From Candidatus Peregrinibacteria bacterium (lineage in GTDB: Bacteria; Patescibacteriota; Gracilibacteria; Peribacterales; Peribacteraceae): 40,700 nt of DNA. Within the stretch, counting starts at the first letter, position 1. The number at the start of each line of letters is the position of its first letter. Both the position numbers and the translations under genes were made by a program. The notes under the pieces are model-generated. The model was not told the DNA's origin. It was given only the letters and a program-made list of their open reading frames with translations, and ran no database searches. Below are positions 7,643 through 14,848 of this stretch, in pieces. The stretch is taken from contig JACPMB010000002.1 of NCBI GenBank assembly GCA_016186175.1, positions 1 to 40,700 of the forward strand, read 5' to 3'.

Positions 7643-9022
7643 TCAGCGCTTCAGAGCCGCTGTATTCTCGGCAACTATCCGGCGAGTGCCTGGAATGTTC
7701 GTCATTGCGAATTCACCGGCTGCCATTGGCGCGAAATCGGAAACCTCGTCATTCATCACGTATGCCGGCATGCCGTGCTCGCCTTCATCCAGCCCTTCCG
7801 TTTCTTCCACCGCGCCGACGCGCAGGCCAATTGCGGCCTTGATCGCCAGCCATGCCGCGGAAGACGCGAATGCGACGAATGTTCCAACGACAGCAACGCC
7901 CATTGTCTGAGATTTGAGCATGGCCATGCCACCGCCGTAAAGGAGCCCGTTCGCGCCGGTGAAGATGGAGCCGTCAACAGTCGCGAAGATGCCGACGGCG
8001 AGCGTACCCCAGATTCCGTTGACCAGATGCACGGAAAGAGCGCCAACAGGGTCATCAATGCGCAGTTTCTCGAAACCGAATACAGCCAGGACAGCCAGGA
8101 CACCGGCAATTCCACCGATGGCGGCTGCTCCGGCCATGGAGACGGCGTCGCATCCCGCTGTGATCGCGACCAGTCCCGCGAGAGTGCCGTTTATTATCAT
8201 GCTGAGATCGGGCTTCTTCTGCATGTACCACGAAGCGAGAAGCGATGTCAGCGTTCCGGCAGCCGCGGCGATGTTGGTTGTAAGCGCGATATGCGCAATG
8301 GCGCGGCTGTCTGCTGCCATCGTACTGCCCGGGTTGAAGCCGAACCATCCCAGCCAAAGTATTAGACCTCCCAGCGTGACGCTCATCATGTTGTGACCGC
8401 GGATCGCATGCGGCTTTCCGTTCCTGTCAAAACGTCCGAGACGCGCGCCCAGAATTATTGCGCCAGTAAGAGCCGCCCATCCTCCGATGCTGTGAACCAC
8501 CGTCGAGCCGGCGAAGTCATGAACCGGCGTTGAAAGCGTCGAGAGAAATCCGCCGCCCCATATCCAGTGCCCGGCGACGGGGTAGAGGAACGCGGTCATG
8601 ACGGCGGAAAAAAGAATGAATGCGCCGAATTTGATGCGTTCGGCGACCGCTCCGGACACTATGGTCGCGGCGGTGCCTGCGAAGACGAGCTGAAAGAAGA
8701 ATTTTGCGGCCATCGGTACCGAGGTCCAGTCCAGCGCGGAAAACGACGACGATCCGTTTATCAGGGACGGAACAAATCCAGTGAGTCCGACGAGCGGATT
8801 GCCGTTTCCGAACATCAGCGCGAAGCCGACAAGCCAGAAAGCGAGAGTCGAAACCGCGAAAACGACGTAATTCTTGGCGAGAATGTTCACGCAGTTTTTT
8901 GCGCGGCACAAACCGGATTCCACCAGGGCGAAGCCGGCGTTCATGAAGAAGACCAGAAAGGCGGTAAAAAGCACCCATGCGGTATCGAGTGCGATCTTCA
9001 GGTCGGGGAGAGTGAGTTCCAT
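7643..9022 (-). CDS. amt: Ammonium transporter, Amt/MEP/Rh family
   Basis: An 11-helix inner-membrane channel for ammonium uptake. The 459-residue protein begins MELTLPDLKIALDTAW and keeps the family landmarks: FFMNAGFALVESGLCRAKN, the DFAGSTVVHSIGGWAAL loop and helix, GGLILWLGWFGFNPGS, and the late TM region DDPVGALSVHLVNGIWGTLAVG. The open frame continues upstream through the heptamer repeat to 9313, but those residues are translated repeat plus antisense of glnA and are not part of the gene. A hydrophilic tail (EETEGLDEGEHGMPAY) may contact a regulator; no glnB/glnK gene is in the window. It lies downstream of glnA on the same strand, so the two are probably co-transcribed. Confidence 0.95.
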   Translation of the reverse strand: MELTLPDLKIALDTAWVLFTAFLVFFMNAGFALVESGLCRAKNCVNILAKNYVVFAVSTLAFWLVGFALMFGNGNPLVGLTGFVPSLINGSSSFSALDWTSVPMAAKFFFQLVFAGTAATIVSGAVAERIKFGAFILFSAVMTAFLYPVAGHWIWGGGFLSTLSTPVHDFAGSTVVHSIGGWAALTGAIILGARLGRFDRNGKPHAIRGHNMMSVTLGGLILWLGWFGFNPGSTMAADSRAIAHIALTTNIAAAAGTLTSLLASWYMQKKPDLSMIINGTLAGLVAITAGCDAVSMAGAAAIGGIAGVLAVLAVFGFEKLRIDDPVGALSVHLVNGIWGTLAVGIFATVDGSIFTGANGLLYGGGMAMLKSQTMGVAVVGTFVAFASSAAWLAIKAAIGLRVGAVEETEGLDEGEHGMPAYVMNDEVSDFAPMAAGEFAMTNIPGTRRIVAENTAALKR

Positions 9023-9032
9023 ATAGGGAAAA

Positions 9033-9109
9033 GTGGAAAGTTGAAAGTGGAAAGTGGAAAGTGGAAAGTGGAAAGTGGAAAGTGGAAAGTGGAAAGTGGA
9101 AAGTGGAAA
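9033..9109. repeat. Heptamer tandem array, 11 x GTGGAAA
   Basis: Eleven contiguous 7-base units, ten GTGGAAA and one variant GTTGAAA (the second). The array fills nearly all of the space between the glnA stop (9117) and the amt start (9022). In the amt message it reads as repeated TTTCCAC, a pyrimidine-rich leader with no Shine-Dalgarno motif. Slippage would change the glnA-amt spacing by 7 bases per unit. Confidence 0.95.
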
Positions 9110-9116
9110 GGGAAGA

Positions 9117-10643
9117 TCAGACGTCGTAGTATCTGTAGAACTCGTTCGCAGTCGGCCTCTTGGCTTCGTCGGCGGCTTCGGCCCGCTTGCAGGCGATGAA
9201 GTTTTCCAGGAACGCTTTGCTGAAGACGCCGCCTTTAAGCAGGAAGTCATGATCCAACTCAAGCGCGTCCAGGGCCTCGTCCATGGATGCGGGAGCATGC
9301 TTGATCTTTGCAAGTTTTTCCGGAGCCATGTCGTACAGGTTTCCGTCGGTGTGTTCGCCGGGCATCAGCCCGTTTTCGACCCCGTCCATTCCCGCGAGGA
9401 GCAGTGCCGGGAACGCGAGATACGGATTGCATGCGGGATCGGGCATTCGGAATTCAACCCGCTTTGCCTTGGGATTGTTTGAATACATCGGGATGCGAAT
9501 AGCCGCTGACCTGTTGCGCGCCGAGTAGATCAGGTTTACGGGCGCTTCAAAGCCGGGCACCAGGCGTTTATAACTGTTCGTTGTCGGATTGCAAATGGCG
9601 CAAAGCGCTCCGGCGTGGCGCAGGAGTCCGGCTATGTAATTCAGCGCCATTTTGCTGAGTCCCGCGTATTCCTCTCCGGCGAAGAGCGGTTTTCCGCCTT
9701 TCCAAAGGCTCATGTGCACATGCATGCCAGACCCGTTGTCGCCGAACAGCGGCTTCGGCATAAAAGTGGCAGTCTTGCCGAAGCGGAATGCGACGTTGCG
9801 GACGATGTACTTGTATCGCATCAGCTTGTCCGCCATCGCAAGCAGCTCGTCGCGCTCCATGTCTATCTCGGCTTGGCCGGCGGTGGCGACTTCGTGATGG
9901 AATGTTTCTATCTTGATTCCCGCGCGCTCCATTTCCCGCACCATGGCCGATCGCAGATCCTGCTGCCGGTCCGTAGGCGACGCCGGAAAATACCCCTCTT
10001 TGTGCCGTATCTTGTAGCCCAGATTGCCGCCTGCAGCCGCGACAGTCGCTGTCGCCGGCGTCTCGTCGCGTCCGGCGTTCCAGATTCCCTCGTCGGAATC
10101 CAGCTCGTACATCGCGCGGTTCGGCCCCGAGGCGTACTTTACCGAGTCGAATATGAAAAACTCCGCTTCGGGACCGAAGCATCCCGTGTCGGCGACATTG
10201 CTGTTCCTGAGATACTCCATGGCCCGCATGGCAATCGTGCGAGGACTGCTGTCGTACCATTCGCCGGTGATAGGATCTTTTACGTTGCAAAGCACCGACA
10301 CCGTCTGTTCTGTTTTGAATGTGTCAAGAATGGTCGTGGAATGGTCCGGAACCAGAAGCATGTCGCTCTCCTGAATCTGCCGGAAGCCGCGGATGCTGCT
10401 TCCGTCGAAACCAGCCGAACTGTTCAAAACATCTTCCAATTCATGAATCGGCTTGCTCGTGTGCTGCAGCGTGCCGGGCACATCAACGAATGTCAGGTCC
10501 AGGACCGTGGCTTCATGCTTCTTTGCGAAGGCCAGCACGTCCTCAGCCGTCTTCATCTTCGGCGTGAACGACAGGTCGTCTCCCAAATGCGGGCGTGGCA
10601 TCCTGAGCAGTTCCTTTTCGAGCGTTCCGGCTGCCGGAGTCAT
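9117..10643 (-). CDS. glnA: Glutamine synthetase, type I
   Basis: Makes glutamine from glutamate, ammonia and ATP, in the cytoplasm as a dodecamer. The 508-residue frame has FDGSSIRGFRQIQESDM, the metal-binding GPEAEFFIFD, the ATP site FMPKPLFGDNGSGMHVHMSLW, the substrate motif NPTTNSYKRLVPGFEAP and RIPMYSNNPKAKRVEFRMPD. A Tyr in NLYDMAPEKL matches the adenylylation site of GSI-beta enzymes, but no adenylyltransferase gene is nearby. Possible starts are ATG at 10643, 10601 or 10556; the last (MKTAEDVLAFAKKHE) matches typical GlnA N-termini, while the upstream codons still look coding. It pairs with amt downstream and diverges from a TrmB-type regulator across a repeat-bearing gap. Confidence 0.96.
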   Translation of the reverse strand: MTPAAGTLEKELLRMPRPHLGDDLSFTPKMKTAEDVLAFAKKHEATVLDLTFVDVPGTLQHTSKPIHELEDVLNSSAGFDGSSIRGFRQIQESDMLLVPDHSTTILDTFKTEQTVSVLCNVKDPITGEWYDSSPRTIAMRAMEYLRNSNVADTGCFGPEAEFFIFDSVKYASGPNRAMYELDSDEGIWNAGRDETPATATVAAAGGNLGYKIRHKEGYFPASPTDRQQDLRSAMVREMERAGIKIETFHHEVATAGQAEIDMERDELLAMADKLMRYKYIVRNVAFRFGKTATFMPKPLFGDNGSGMHVHMSLWKGGKPLFAGEEYAGLSKMALNYIAGLLRHAGALCAICNPTTNSYKRLVPGFEAPVNLIYSARNRSAAIRIPMYSNNPKAKRVEFRMPDPACNPYLAFPALLLAGMDGVENGLMPGEHTDGNLYDMAPEKLAKIKHAPASMDEALDALELDHDFLLKGGVFSKAFLENFIACKRAEAADEAKRPTANEFYRYYDV

Positions 10644-10866
10644 ACGTGGGTTGGGGAAGGAATCCTGTATCTTCTACGCAGGTTGAGAGCGGATGCCAAC
10701 AGATTCGATGAATACAATGTTTTTTCTGTTATTATTTTGAACAACAGAACAGTTTCGTGTATTTTTGCGACAACGCCATTTCAACGCCGTCATAATGGCG
10801 TTTTATCCGGACATTCCGCTTGTTTGTTCACGGTGATTACACGTTGCAGAGTTTCCTTATCATAGT
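10644..10866. promoter_or_regulatory. Divergent glnA / TrmB-type regulator control region
   Basis: A 223-base AT-enriched gap between two divergent genes, so it must hold both promoters. Two inverted repeats stand out: TTCTGTT at 10724-10730 with AACAGAA at 10743-10749, and AACGCCATT at 10772-10780 with AATGGCGTT at 10794-10802. Both have the size and symmetry of operators for dimeric regulators. No -10/-35 pair is clear enough to call. Confidence 0.5.
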
Positions 10867-11514
10867 ATGGCTAAAGATCTGCTGAAAATTCTCGAGTCCG
10901 CCGGCTTCACTGGCGCCCAGGCGAAACTTTATTTCGCAGGATTGCAACTCGGCTCGGGGCCGGCCTCCGAATATGCCAGGCAGGCGGGACTGAACCGCAT
11001 TACGGCGTACAACATGCTCGAAGAGATGGCGCGCGGAGGACGTTTCACTCTTGTCAAAAAAACGCGCGGCAAATGGTATGCGCCGGTCGCTCCGGAATAT
11101 CTGGCTGTCGAAGTCCGCAAGAATGCGGATGCGCTCCATCGGTCGCTGCCTGAGCTTCGGTCAATGCAGGGGCCAAAAGAGCGGAAACCTCACGTGCGTT
11201 TTTTCGAAGGCTGGGAAGGCGTGCGGCACGTTTATGACGATACGCTCAGAGTGCATCTGCGTGGCATCGCTCCCGATGACGCCGCGGGAAGGCGGGTGCA
11301 CGGCGAAGACCGCAAAAAACTTCGCGAGATCAGGCTGGTTTCCGCCAGAGATTTCGATTTCACGAACGAGATCAACATCTACGATTCCAAAGTGGCGATC
11401 TGTTCTTTCGCGAGTTCCCCGCAGATGTTCGGGGTGATAATCGAGAGCAGGGAAGTGGCCGAAACGCAGAGGCAAATATTTGAAATGGCCTGGCGGTATG
11501 CAGGGAGAAAATAA
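10867..11514 (+). CDS. TrmB-family transcriptional regulator
   Basis: A 215-residue DNA-binding protein. The first 70 residues form a TrmB-type winged helix ([21 protein letters not shown], then [18 protein letters not shown]). The C-terminal part resembles the sensor region of TrmB-like proteins ([18 protein letters not shown]; later [15 protein letters not shown]). TrmB regulators are best known for sugar-responsive control in archaea; in CPR bacteria they occur with varied neighbours. Here the gene diverges from glnA, so it could control glnA-amt, itself, or both. It is followed after 19 bases by thyA, so it may head the thyA-folA message. The ligand is unknown. Confidence 0.82.
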   Translation: MAKDLLKILESAGFTGAQAKLYFAGLQLGSGPASEYARQAGLNRITAYNMLEEMARGGRFTLVKKTRGKWYAPVAPEYLAVEVRKNADALHRSLPELRSMQGPKERKPHVRFFEGWEGVRHVYDDTLRVHLRGIAPDDAAGRRVHGEDRKKLREIRLVSARDFDFTNEINIYDSKVAICSFASSPQMFGVIIESREVAETQRQIFEMAWRYAGRK

Positions 11515-11533
11515 CCGGCTATTCTGCCTGTGC

Positions 11534-12346
11534 ATGCGACAATACCTTGATATTCTGCGGAATGTTTTGGAGCACGGAGTCAAAAAGAAAGATCGGACCG
11601 GCGTCGGAACGCTGAGCGTTTTCGGCTGCCAGATGCGGTTCAATCTATCCGAAGGTTTTCCGCTGCTTACGACGAAAAAGCTTCATACTCGCGCTATTTT
11701 TCACGAACTGCTGTGGTTCCTGAAAGGCGACACGAACATCAAGTATTTGCACGATCATCAGGTGACGATATGGGATGAATGGGCGGATAAAAACGGAGAT
11801 CTCGGGCCGGTGTACGGCAGTCAGTGGAGGAAATGGCAGGGAGCGGACGGGCGCGTTCATGACCAGATTGCGTGGGTGATAAACGAGATCAAAAAGAATC
11901 CGGATTCGCGCCGCTTGATCGTAAATGCCTGGAACGTGGCGGACATCCCGAAAATGGCGCTGCCGCCCTGCCATCTGCTGTTCCAGTTTTACGTCGCGCC
12001 GGCAATGATCGGCCGGAAACCAGCGCTTAGCTGCCAGTTGTATCAGCGCAGCTGCGACATGTTTCTCGGAGTGCCGTTCAATATCGCATCATACGCGCTG
12101 CTAACTCACATGGTCGCGCAGGTTTGCGGTCTTGAGGCCGGCGATTTCGTCCATACGCTTGGAGACGCGCATTTGTATCTGAATCATCTGGACCAGGCGC
12201 GTGAACAGCTCAACAGGGAGCCGCGCAGAATTCCCCGGCTTAAGCTGAATCCGGCGGCAAGGAATATTGATGACTTCAAATACGAGGACATTGAGATCAT
12301 CGGATATGATCCTCACCCGGGCATAAAAGCGCCGATTGCGATTTAG
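11534..12346 (+). CDS. thyA: Thymidylate synthase
   Basis: Converts dUMP to dTMP using methylene-tetrahydrofolate, which becomes dihydrofolate. The protein matches E. coli ThyA almost end to end: [48 protein letters not shown], the catalytic Cys in [31 protein letters not shown], and the C-terminus [14 protein letters not shown] ending in TAG. The ATG at 11534 ([15 protein letters not shown]) aligns with the E. coli start; the frame is open further upstream into the regulator gene. A short insert ([10 protein letters not shown]) precedes the LSCQLYQRS block. folA follows on the same strand, so the enzyme that recycles its dihydrofolate product is co-encoded. Confidence 0.98.
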   Translation: MRQYLDILRNVLEHGVKKKDRTGVGTLSVFGCQMRFNLSEGFPLLTTKKLHTRAIFHELLWFLKGDTNIKYLHDHQVTIWDEWADKNGDLGPVYGSQWRKWQGADGRVHDQIAWVINEIKKNPDSRRLIVNAWNVADIPKMALPPCHLLFQFYVAPAMIGRKPALSCQLYQRSCDMFLGVPFNIASYALLTHMVAQVCGLEAGDFVHTLGDAHLYLNHLDQAREQLNREPRRIPRLKLNPAARNIDDFKYEDIEIIGYDPHPGIKAPIAI

Positions 12347-12348
12347 AC

Positions 12349-12428
12349 CGGCGCCGTTTCTTCGTGGACATCACTCCAAGAAATATGGCTGTGTAAAGCC
12401 AATGAATGTTTGACGAGAAACGGCGCCG
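12349..12428. repeat. Inverted repeat between thyA and folA
   Basis: Perfect 13-bp arms, CGGCGCCGTTTCT at 12349-12361 and AGAAACGGCGCCG at 12416-12428, enclose 54 bases. The loop contains a second small hairpin (TGGCT ... AGCCA). The structure occupies most of the thyA-folA spacer and ends 24 bases before the folA start. It could be a structured leader or attenuator, a processing site, or a small mobile palindrome. Confidence 0.75.
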
Positions 12429-12451
12429 TGTCTAGCATTACGCAACAGCAT

Positions 12452-12943
12452 ATGATCGTTTCGATCATCGCCGCAGTATCCGAGAACAACGTCATAGGCA
12501 GAAAGGGCAGGCTCCCATGGAGCCTTCCGGCCGACATGAAACGCATGAAGAATCTGACGATGGGGCATCCGCTGATAATGGGGCGCAAGACGCACGAGTC
12601 AATCGGGCGTGCTCTGCCAGGTCGGCGGAACATCGTCGTCACGCGCCGTAAGACGGCTTATCCTGGCTGCGAAGTGGCTGCATCCATTACTGAAGCCCTT
12701 GCTGCGGCGGAGAACGATCCTTCCGGCGAGGCGTTCGTGTTCGGCGGAGAGGAAATTTACCGCCAGGCAATCGGAGTCGCCGACCGAATCCACCTGACGC
12801 GCGTCCGTGCCGCCGTTGAAGGCGATGCGTACTTTCCTGTGATTGATGCGAATCAATGGAAGGAAATTTCGCGCGAAGATCATCCCGCCGACGCGGAGAA
12901 CGAATATCCGTTTTCGTTCATCACGTACGAGAGGAGGCGATAA
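12452..12943 (+). CDS. folA: Dihydrofolate reductase
   Basis: Reduces dihydrofolate to tetrahydrofolate with NADPH, closing the thymidylate cycle with ThyA. The protein of about 163 residues has the expected N-terminus (MIVSIIAAVSENNVIGRKGRLPW), the substrate-binding Asp in LPADMKRMK, the NADPH motif MGRKTHESIGRALPGRRNIVVTR, and FVFGGEEIYRQAI near the C-terminus. The ATG at 12452 is chosen; the frame opens earlier at a TTG at 12410 inside the inverted repeat. The 3' end overlaps an antisense hypothetical ORF by 64 bases. Confidence 0.97.
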   Translation: MIVSIIAAVSENNVIGRKGRLPWSLPADMKRMKNLTMGHPLIMGRKTHESIGRALPGRRNIVVTRRKTAYPGCEVAASITEALAAAENDPSGEAFVFGGEEIYRQAIGVADRIHLTRVRAAVEGDAYFPVIDANQWKEISREDHPADAENEYPFSFITYERRR

Positions 12944-13245
12944 ATGATACGCATCACCAAAATATCACGATGGGAACTCCGCCGACCGGCTGCCGTGTTC
13001 TTATTTCGGACAAAATCAGTCACGGCCGCCGCAAGATGCGCCAGACGCGCCGTGCGTAATTTTTCGGCGAGCGCGGCAATCATGTTGCACGAGCCCCGTT
13101 TCCAATATTCACGCACATACTGCAGCGTCAGCAACGCCTGACTGTCGGCCGGTTCGCGTTTGATGCGTGCGGCAGCGATGGCGACAACCAATTCCTGAGT
13201 TCGGCTGACCGTAGGAAGCCCCCTTTTGGATGCCAAATTCATCAT
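12880..13245 (-). CDS. Hypothetical helical protein
   Basis: A 121-residue frame, doubtful but with protein-like composition. The first 85 residues read as amphipathic helices (TQELVVAIAAARIKREPAD, ALLTLQYVREYWKRG, MIAALAEKLRTARLAHLAAAV). The last 25-30 residues overlap the folA 3' end antisense and look arbitrary, so the true gene may have been truncated here. No family is recognised. It could be the remnant of a longer gene. Without it, 12944-13378 would be a gap of about 435 bases with nothing else recognisable. Confidence 0.4.
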   Translation of the reverse strand: MMNLASKRGLPTVSRTQELVVAIAAARIKREPADSQALLTLQYVREYWKRGSCNMIAALAEKLRTARLAHLAAAVTDFVRNKNTAAGRRSSHRDILVMRIIYRLLSYVMNENGYSFSASAG

Positions 13246-13378
13246 AAAAAAGCGCCCTATTGTTGTCCCTATTGCCCGTAAGTCAATACATGCGGCTCGC
13301 GTTCATCGCCAATCTTCGGATTATGGCTGTACGAAGCGCAAAAACTGCGTGTGTGGATGAGCGATGAGGGCACGGTGA

Positions 13379-13921
13379 TCATCGTTTGATCAGCTCTATA
13401 AATTCCTCTCTTGTTTTCGCATTGTTCTTGAATAACCCTTTTACGCAGCTTGTCACAGCCGCGCTGTGCTGCTTTTGAACGCCTCGCATCATCATGCAAA
13501 GATGGTTGGCCTCGATCACGACGCCGATGCCCTTTGGCCTAATGATTCCGTCGAGCGCGTCGCAGATCTGCTGCCCCATCCGTTCCTGTACCTGAAGCCT
13601 GCGCGCGAACATGTCAACTATGCGTGGAATTTTGCTCAGACCGATCACGTGTTTTTTCGGAATATAGCCGACATGAACTTTGCCGAAAAATGGGAGAAGA
13701 TGATGCTCGCACAGCGAGTACATCTCGATGTCTTTTATAATCACCATGCCATCGGTGCCCGCCGGCGACAGCGCCCCGTTCACTATCCTGTCGGCGTCCT
13801 GTCCGTATCCCGAAGTCAGAAATTCGTACAATTCACCGACGCGACGCGGTGTTCCTTTAAGTCCGGCGCGCTGCGGGTCTTCGCCAAGTGATTTAATAAG
13901 TTTTCGGATCAGGTCTTCCAT
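13379..13921 (-). CDS. folE: GTP cyclohydrolase I
   Basis: First step of pterin and folate synthesis: GTP to dihydroneopterin triphosphate. The 180-residue length is usual for the bacterial enzyme without a long N-terminal extension. Seen are the zinc site Cys-His in [44 protein letters not shown], the second zinc Cys in [15 protein letters not shown], and the C-terminal [17 protein letters not shown]. The ATG at 13921 is the only good start. It is the last gene of a minus-strand run with folK and folB. Confidence 0.97.
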   Translation of the reverse strand: MEDLIRKLIKSLGEDPQRAGLKGTPRRVGELYEFLTSGYGQDADRIVNGALSPAGTDGMVIIKDIEMYSLCEHHLLPFFGKVHVGYIPKKHVIGLSKIPRIVDMFARRLQVQERMGQQICDALDGIIRPKGIGVVIEANHLCMMMRGVQKQHSAAVTSCVKGLFKNNAKTREEFIELIKR

Positions 13922-13941
13922 ACATGGAGAGTATCATCAAT

Positions 13942-14427
13942 TCATAATTGCATGCCTGTCTTTTGCGCGTATTGACCGGAAACGCCGACGAGCAATTCCT
14001 CCCACGTCTTTCCTGTTGCAGGATGTTTCGCCGCCGGGCTCAGCAGTTCCATTAAAGGCTCAAGGACGAACCGCCGCTCATGCATTCTGGGATGGGGTAC
14101 TTCCAGCCCCGCGACGCTTATTAGCTCGTCCCCGCGGAGCAGCAGATCCAGGTCAATCGTGCGCGGGCCTTTTGGAAACGGCGGATTTTTTTTGAGCGCG
14201 CGCTCGATCTCCATGAGCCCGTTGAGGATCGTTGCGGCGGATTCTGCGCTTTTGAATGCAGCGACTGCGTTGAGAAAATCAGGTTGATCTTCCGCGTCGA
14301 GCGCTTTGGTTTTGTAGACCGATGAAAAGCGGATATCCGGATACTTATTGCGCAGCATAATCGCGGCGGCTTGCATGCCGTCTTCCGGATTGATGTTGCT
14401 GCCGAGTGCGATGAAAATTGAAAACAC
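13942..14427 (-). CDS. folK: HPPK (hydroxymethyldihydropterin pyrophosphokinase)
   Basis: Transfers pyrophosphate from ATP to 6-hydroxymethyl-7,8-dihydropterin in folate synthesis. Family motifs are present: FIALGSNINPEDGM at the N-terminus, VYKTKALDAEDQPDFLNAV, the catalytic block GPRTIDLDLLL and VPHPRMHERRFVLEPL. The best start is a GTG at 14427 giving (M)FSIFIALGSN; the frame is open to a TTG at 14526 but those residues show no family match and cross into folB. It lies between folB and folE, about 67 bases after folB and 20 before folE. No dihydropteroate synthase (folP) is in the window. Confidence 0.93.
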   Translation of the reverse strand: MFSIFIALGSNINPEDGMQAAAIMLRNKYPDIRFSSVYKTKALDAEDQPDFLNAVAAFKSAESAATILNGLMEIERALKKNPPFPKGPRTIDLDLLLRGDELISVAGLEVPHPRMHERRFVLEPLMELLSPAAKHPATGKTWEELLVGVSGQYAQKTGMQL

Positions 14428-14494
14428 TGGGGGTATGCAGGGCACAGAGGTCGCAGAAGGAACAAATGGGGCAAATGGAACGACGATACATATT

Positions 14495-14848
14495 TCAGCG
14501 ATTTTCGCGATGCAACGTGACTGCAACGTGCGCGGACCCAGGAAGCGCGAATTTTTTCACAGCAACGGTCACTGCCGATGTCTTGTAGTTCTTAAGAATC
14601 GTTTGCGCGGCGTCTTCCGCAAAATACTCGATGGTTTTTCGTTCCTTCATCGCCAGCTCCCGCATGTCGTTCGCAACGTCAAAATAATTGATTGAGCGTT
14701 TCACGTCGTCCGATCTTGCCGCCGTTTCCGCATCAAAAGACATCTCAATCGTCACCAGGAGCCTCTGTTCGGTCGCGCGCTCTTCTTCGGATACCCCGAT
14801 GTGAGTCCAGAGTTCCAGATCGGCTATGGTGAGTGTGTCTACTGACAT
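14495..14848 (-). CDS. folB: Dihydroneopterin aldolase
   Basis: Cleaves dihydroneopterin to 6-hydroxymethyldihydropterin and glycolaldehyde, the step before FolK. The 117-residue protein is family length and begins MSVDTLTIADLELWTHIGVSEEER, with the usual active-site Glu region. Further on are NYFDVANDMRELA and YFAEDAAQTIL, and the catalytic Lys region VAVKKFALPGSAHVAVTL. The open frame runs upstream to 15061 only as a shadow of secD. The ATG at 14848 overlaps the secD stop by 10 bases, so translation is probably coupled to the secD message. This ties folate genes to a secretion gene, which looks like compact packing. Confidence 0.93.
   Translation of the reverse strand: MSVDTLTIADLELWTHIGVSEEERATEQRLLVTIEMSFDAETAARSDDVKRSINYFDVANDMRELAMKERKTIEYFAEDAAQTILKNYKTSAVTVAVKKFALPGSAHVAVTLHRENR

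Noticed and set aside
7634-8365. 243-residue plus frame antisense to amt
   Set aside because: Composition is that of reversed membrane-protein codons; no domain is recognised.
9033-9109. CRISPR array
   Set aside because: The units are 7 bases long with no spacers, and no cas gene is present.
9023-9313. 97-residue N-terminal extension of Amt
   Set aside because: It consists of the translated heptamer array (repeated STFHFPL) plus antisense of glnA; Amt homology begins at the ATG at 9022.
9615-10865. 416-residue plus-strand frame antisense to glnA
   Set aside because: It mirrors the codon pattern of glnA, has no recognisable domain and runs into the regulator promoter. Long antisense frames are common in GC-rich genes.
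13269-13499. 76-residue minus frame overlapping folE, and a 25-codon plus frame near 13295-13370
   Set aside because: No family match; the first is a shadow of folE and the second is too short to support. 13246-13378 is left without a gene.
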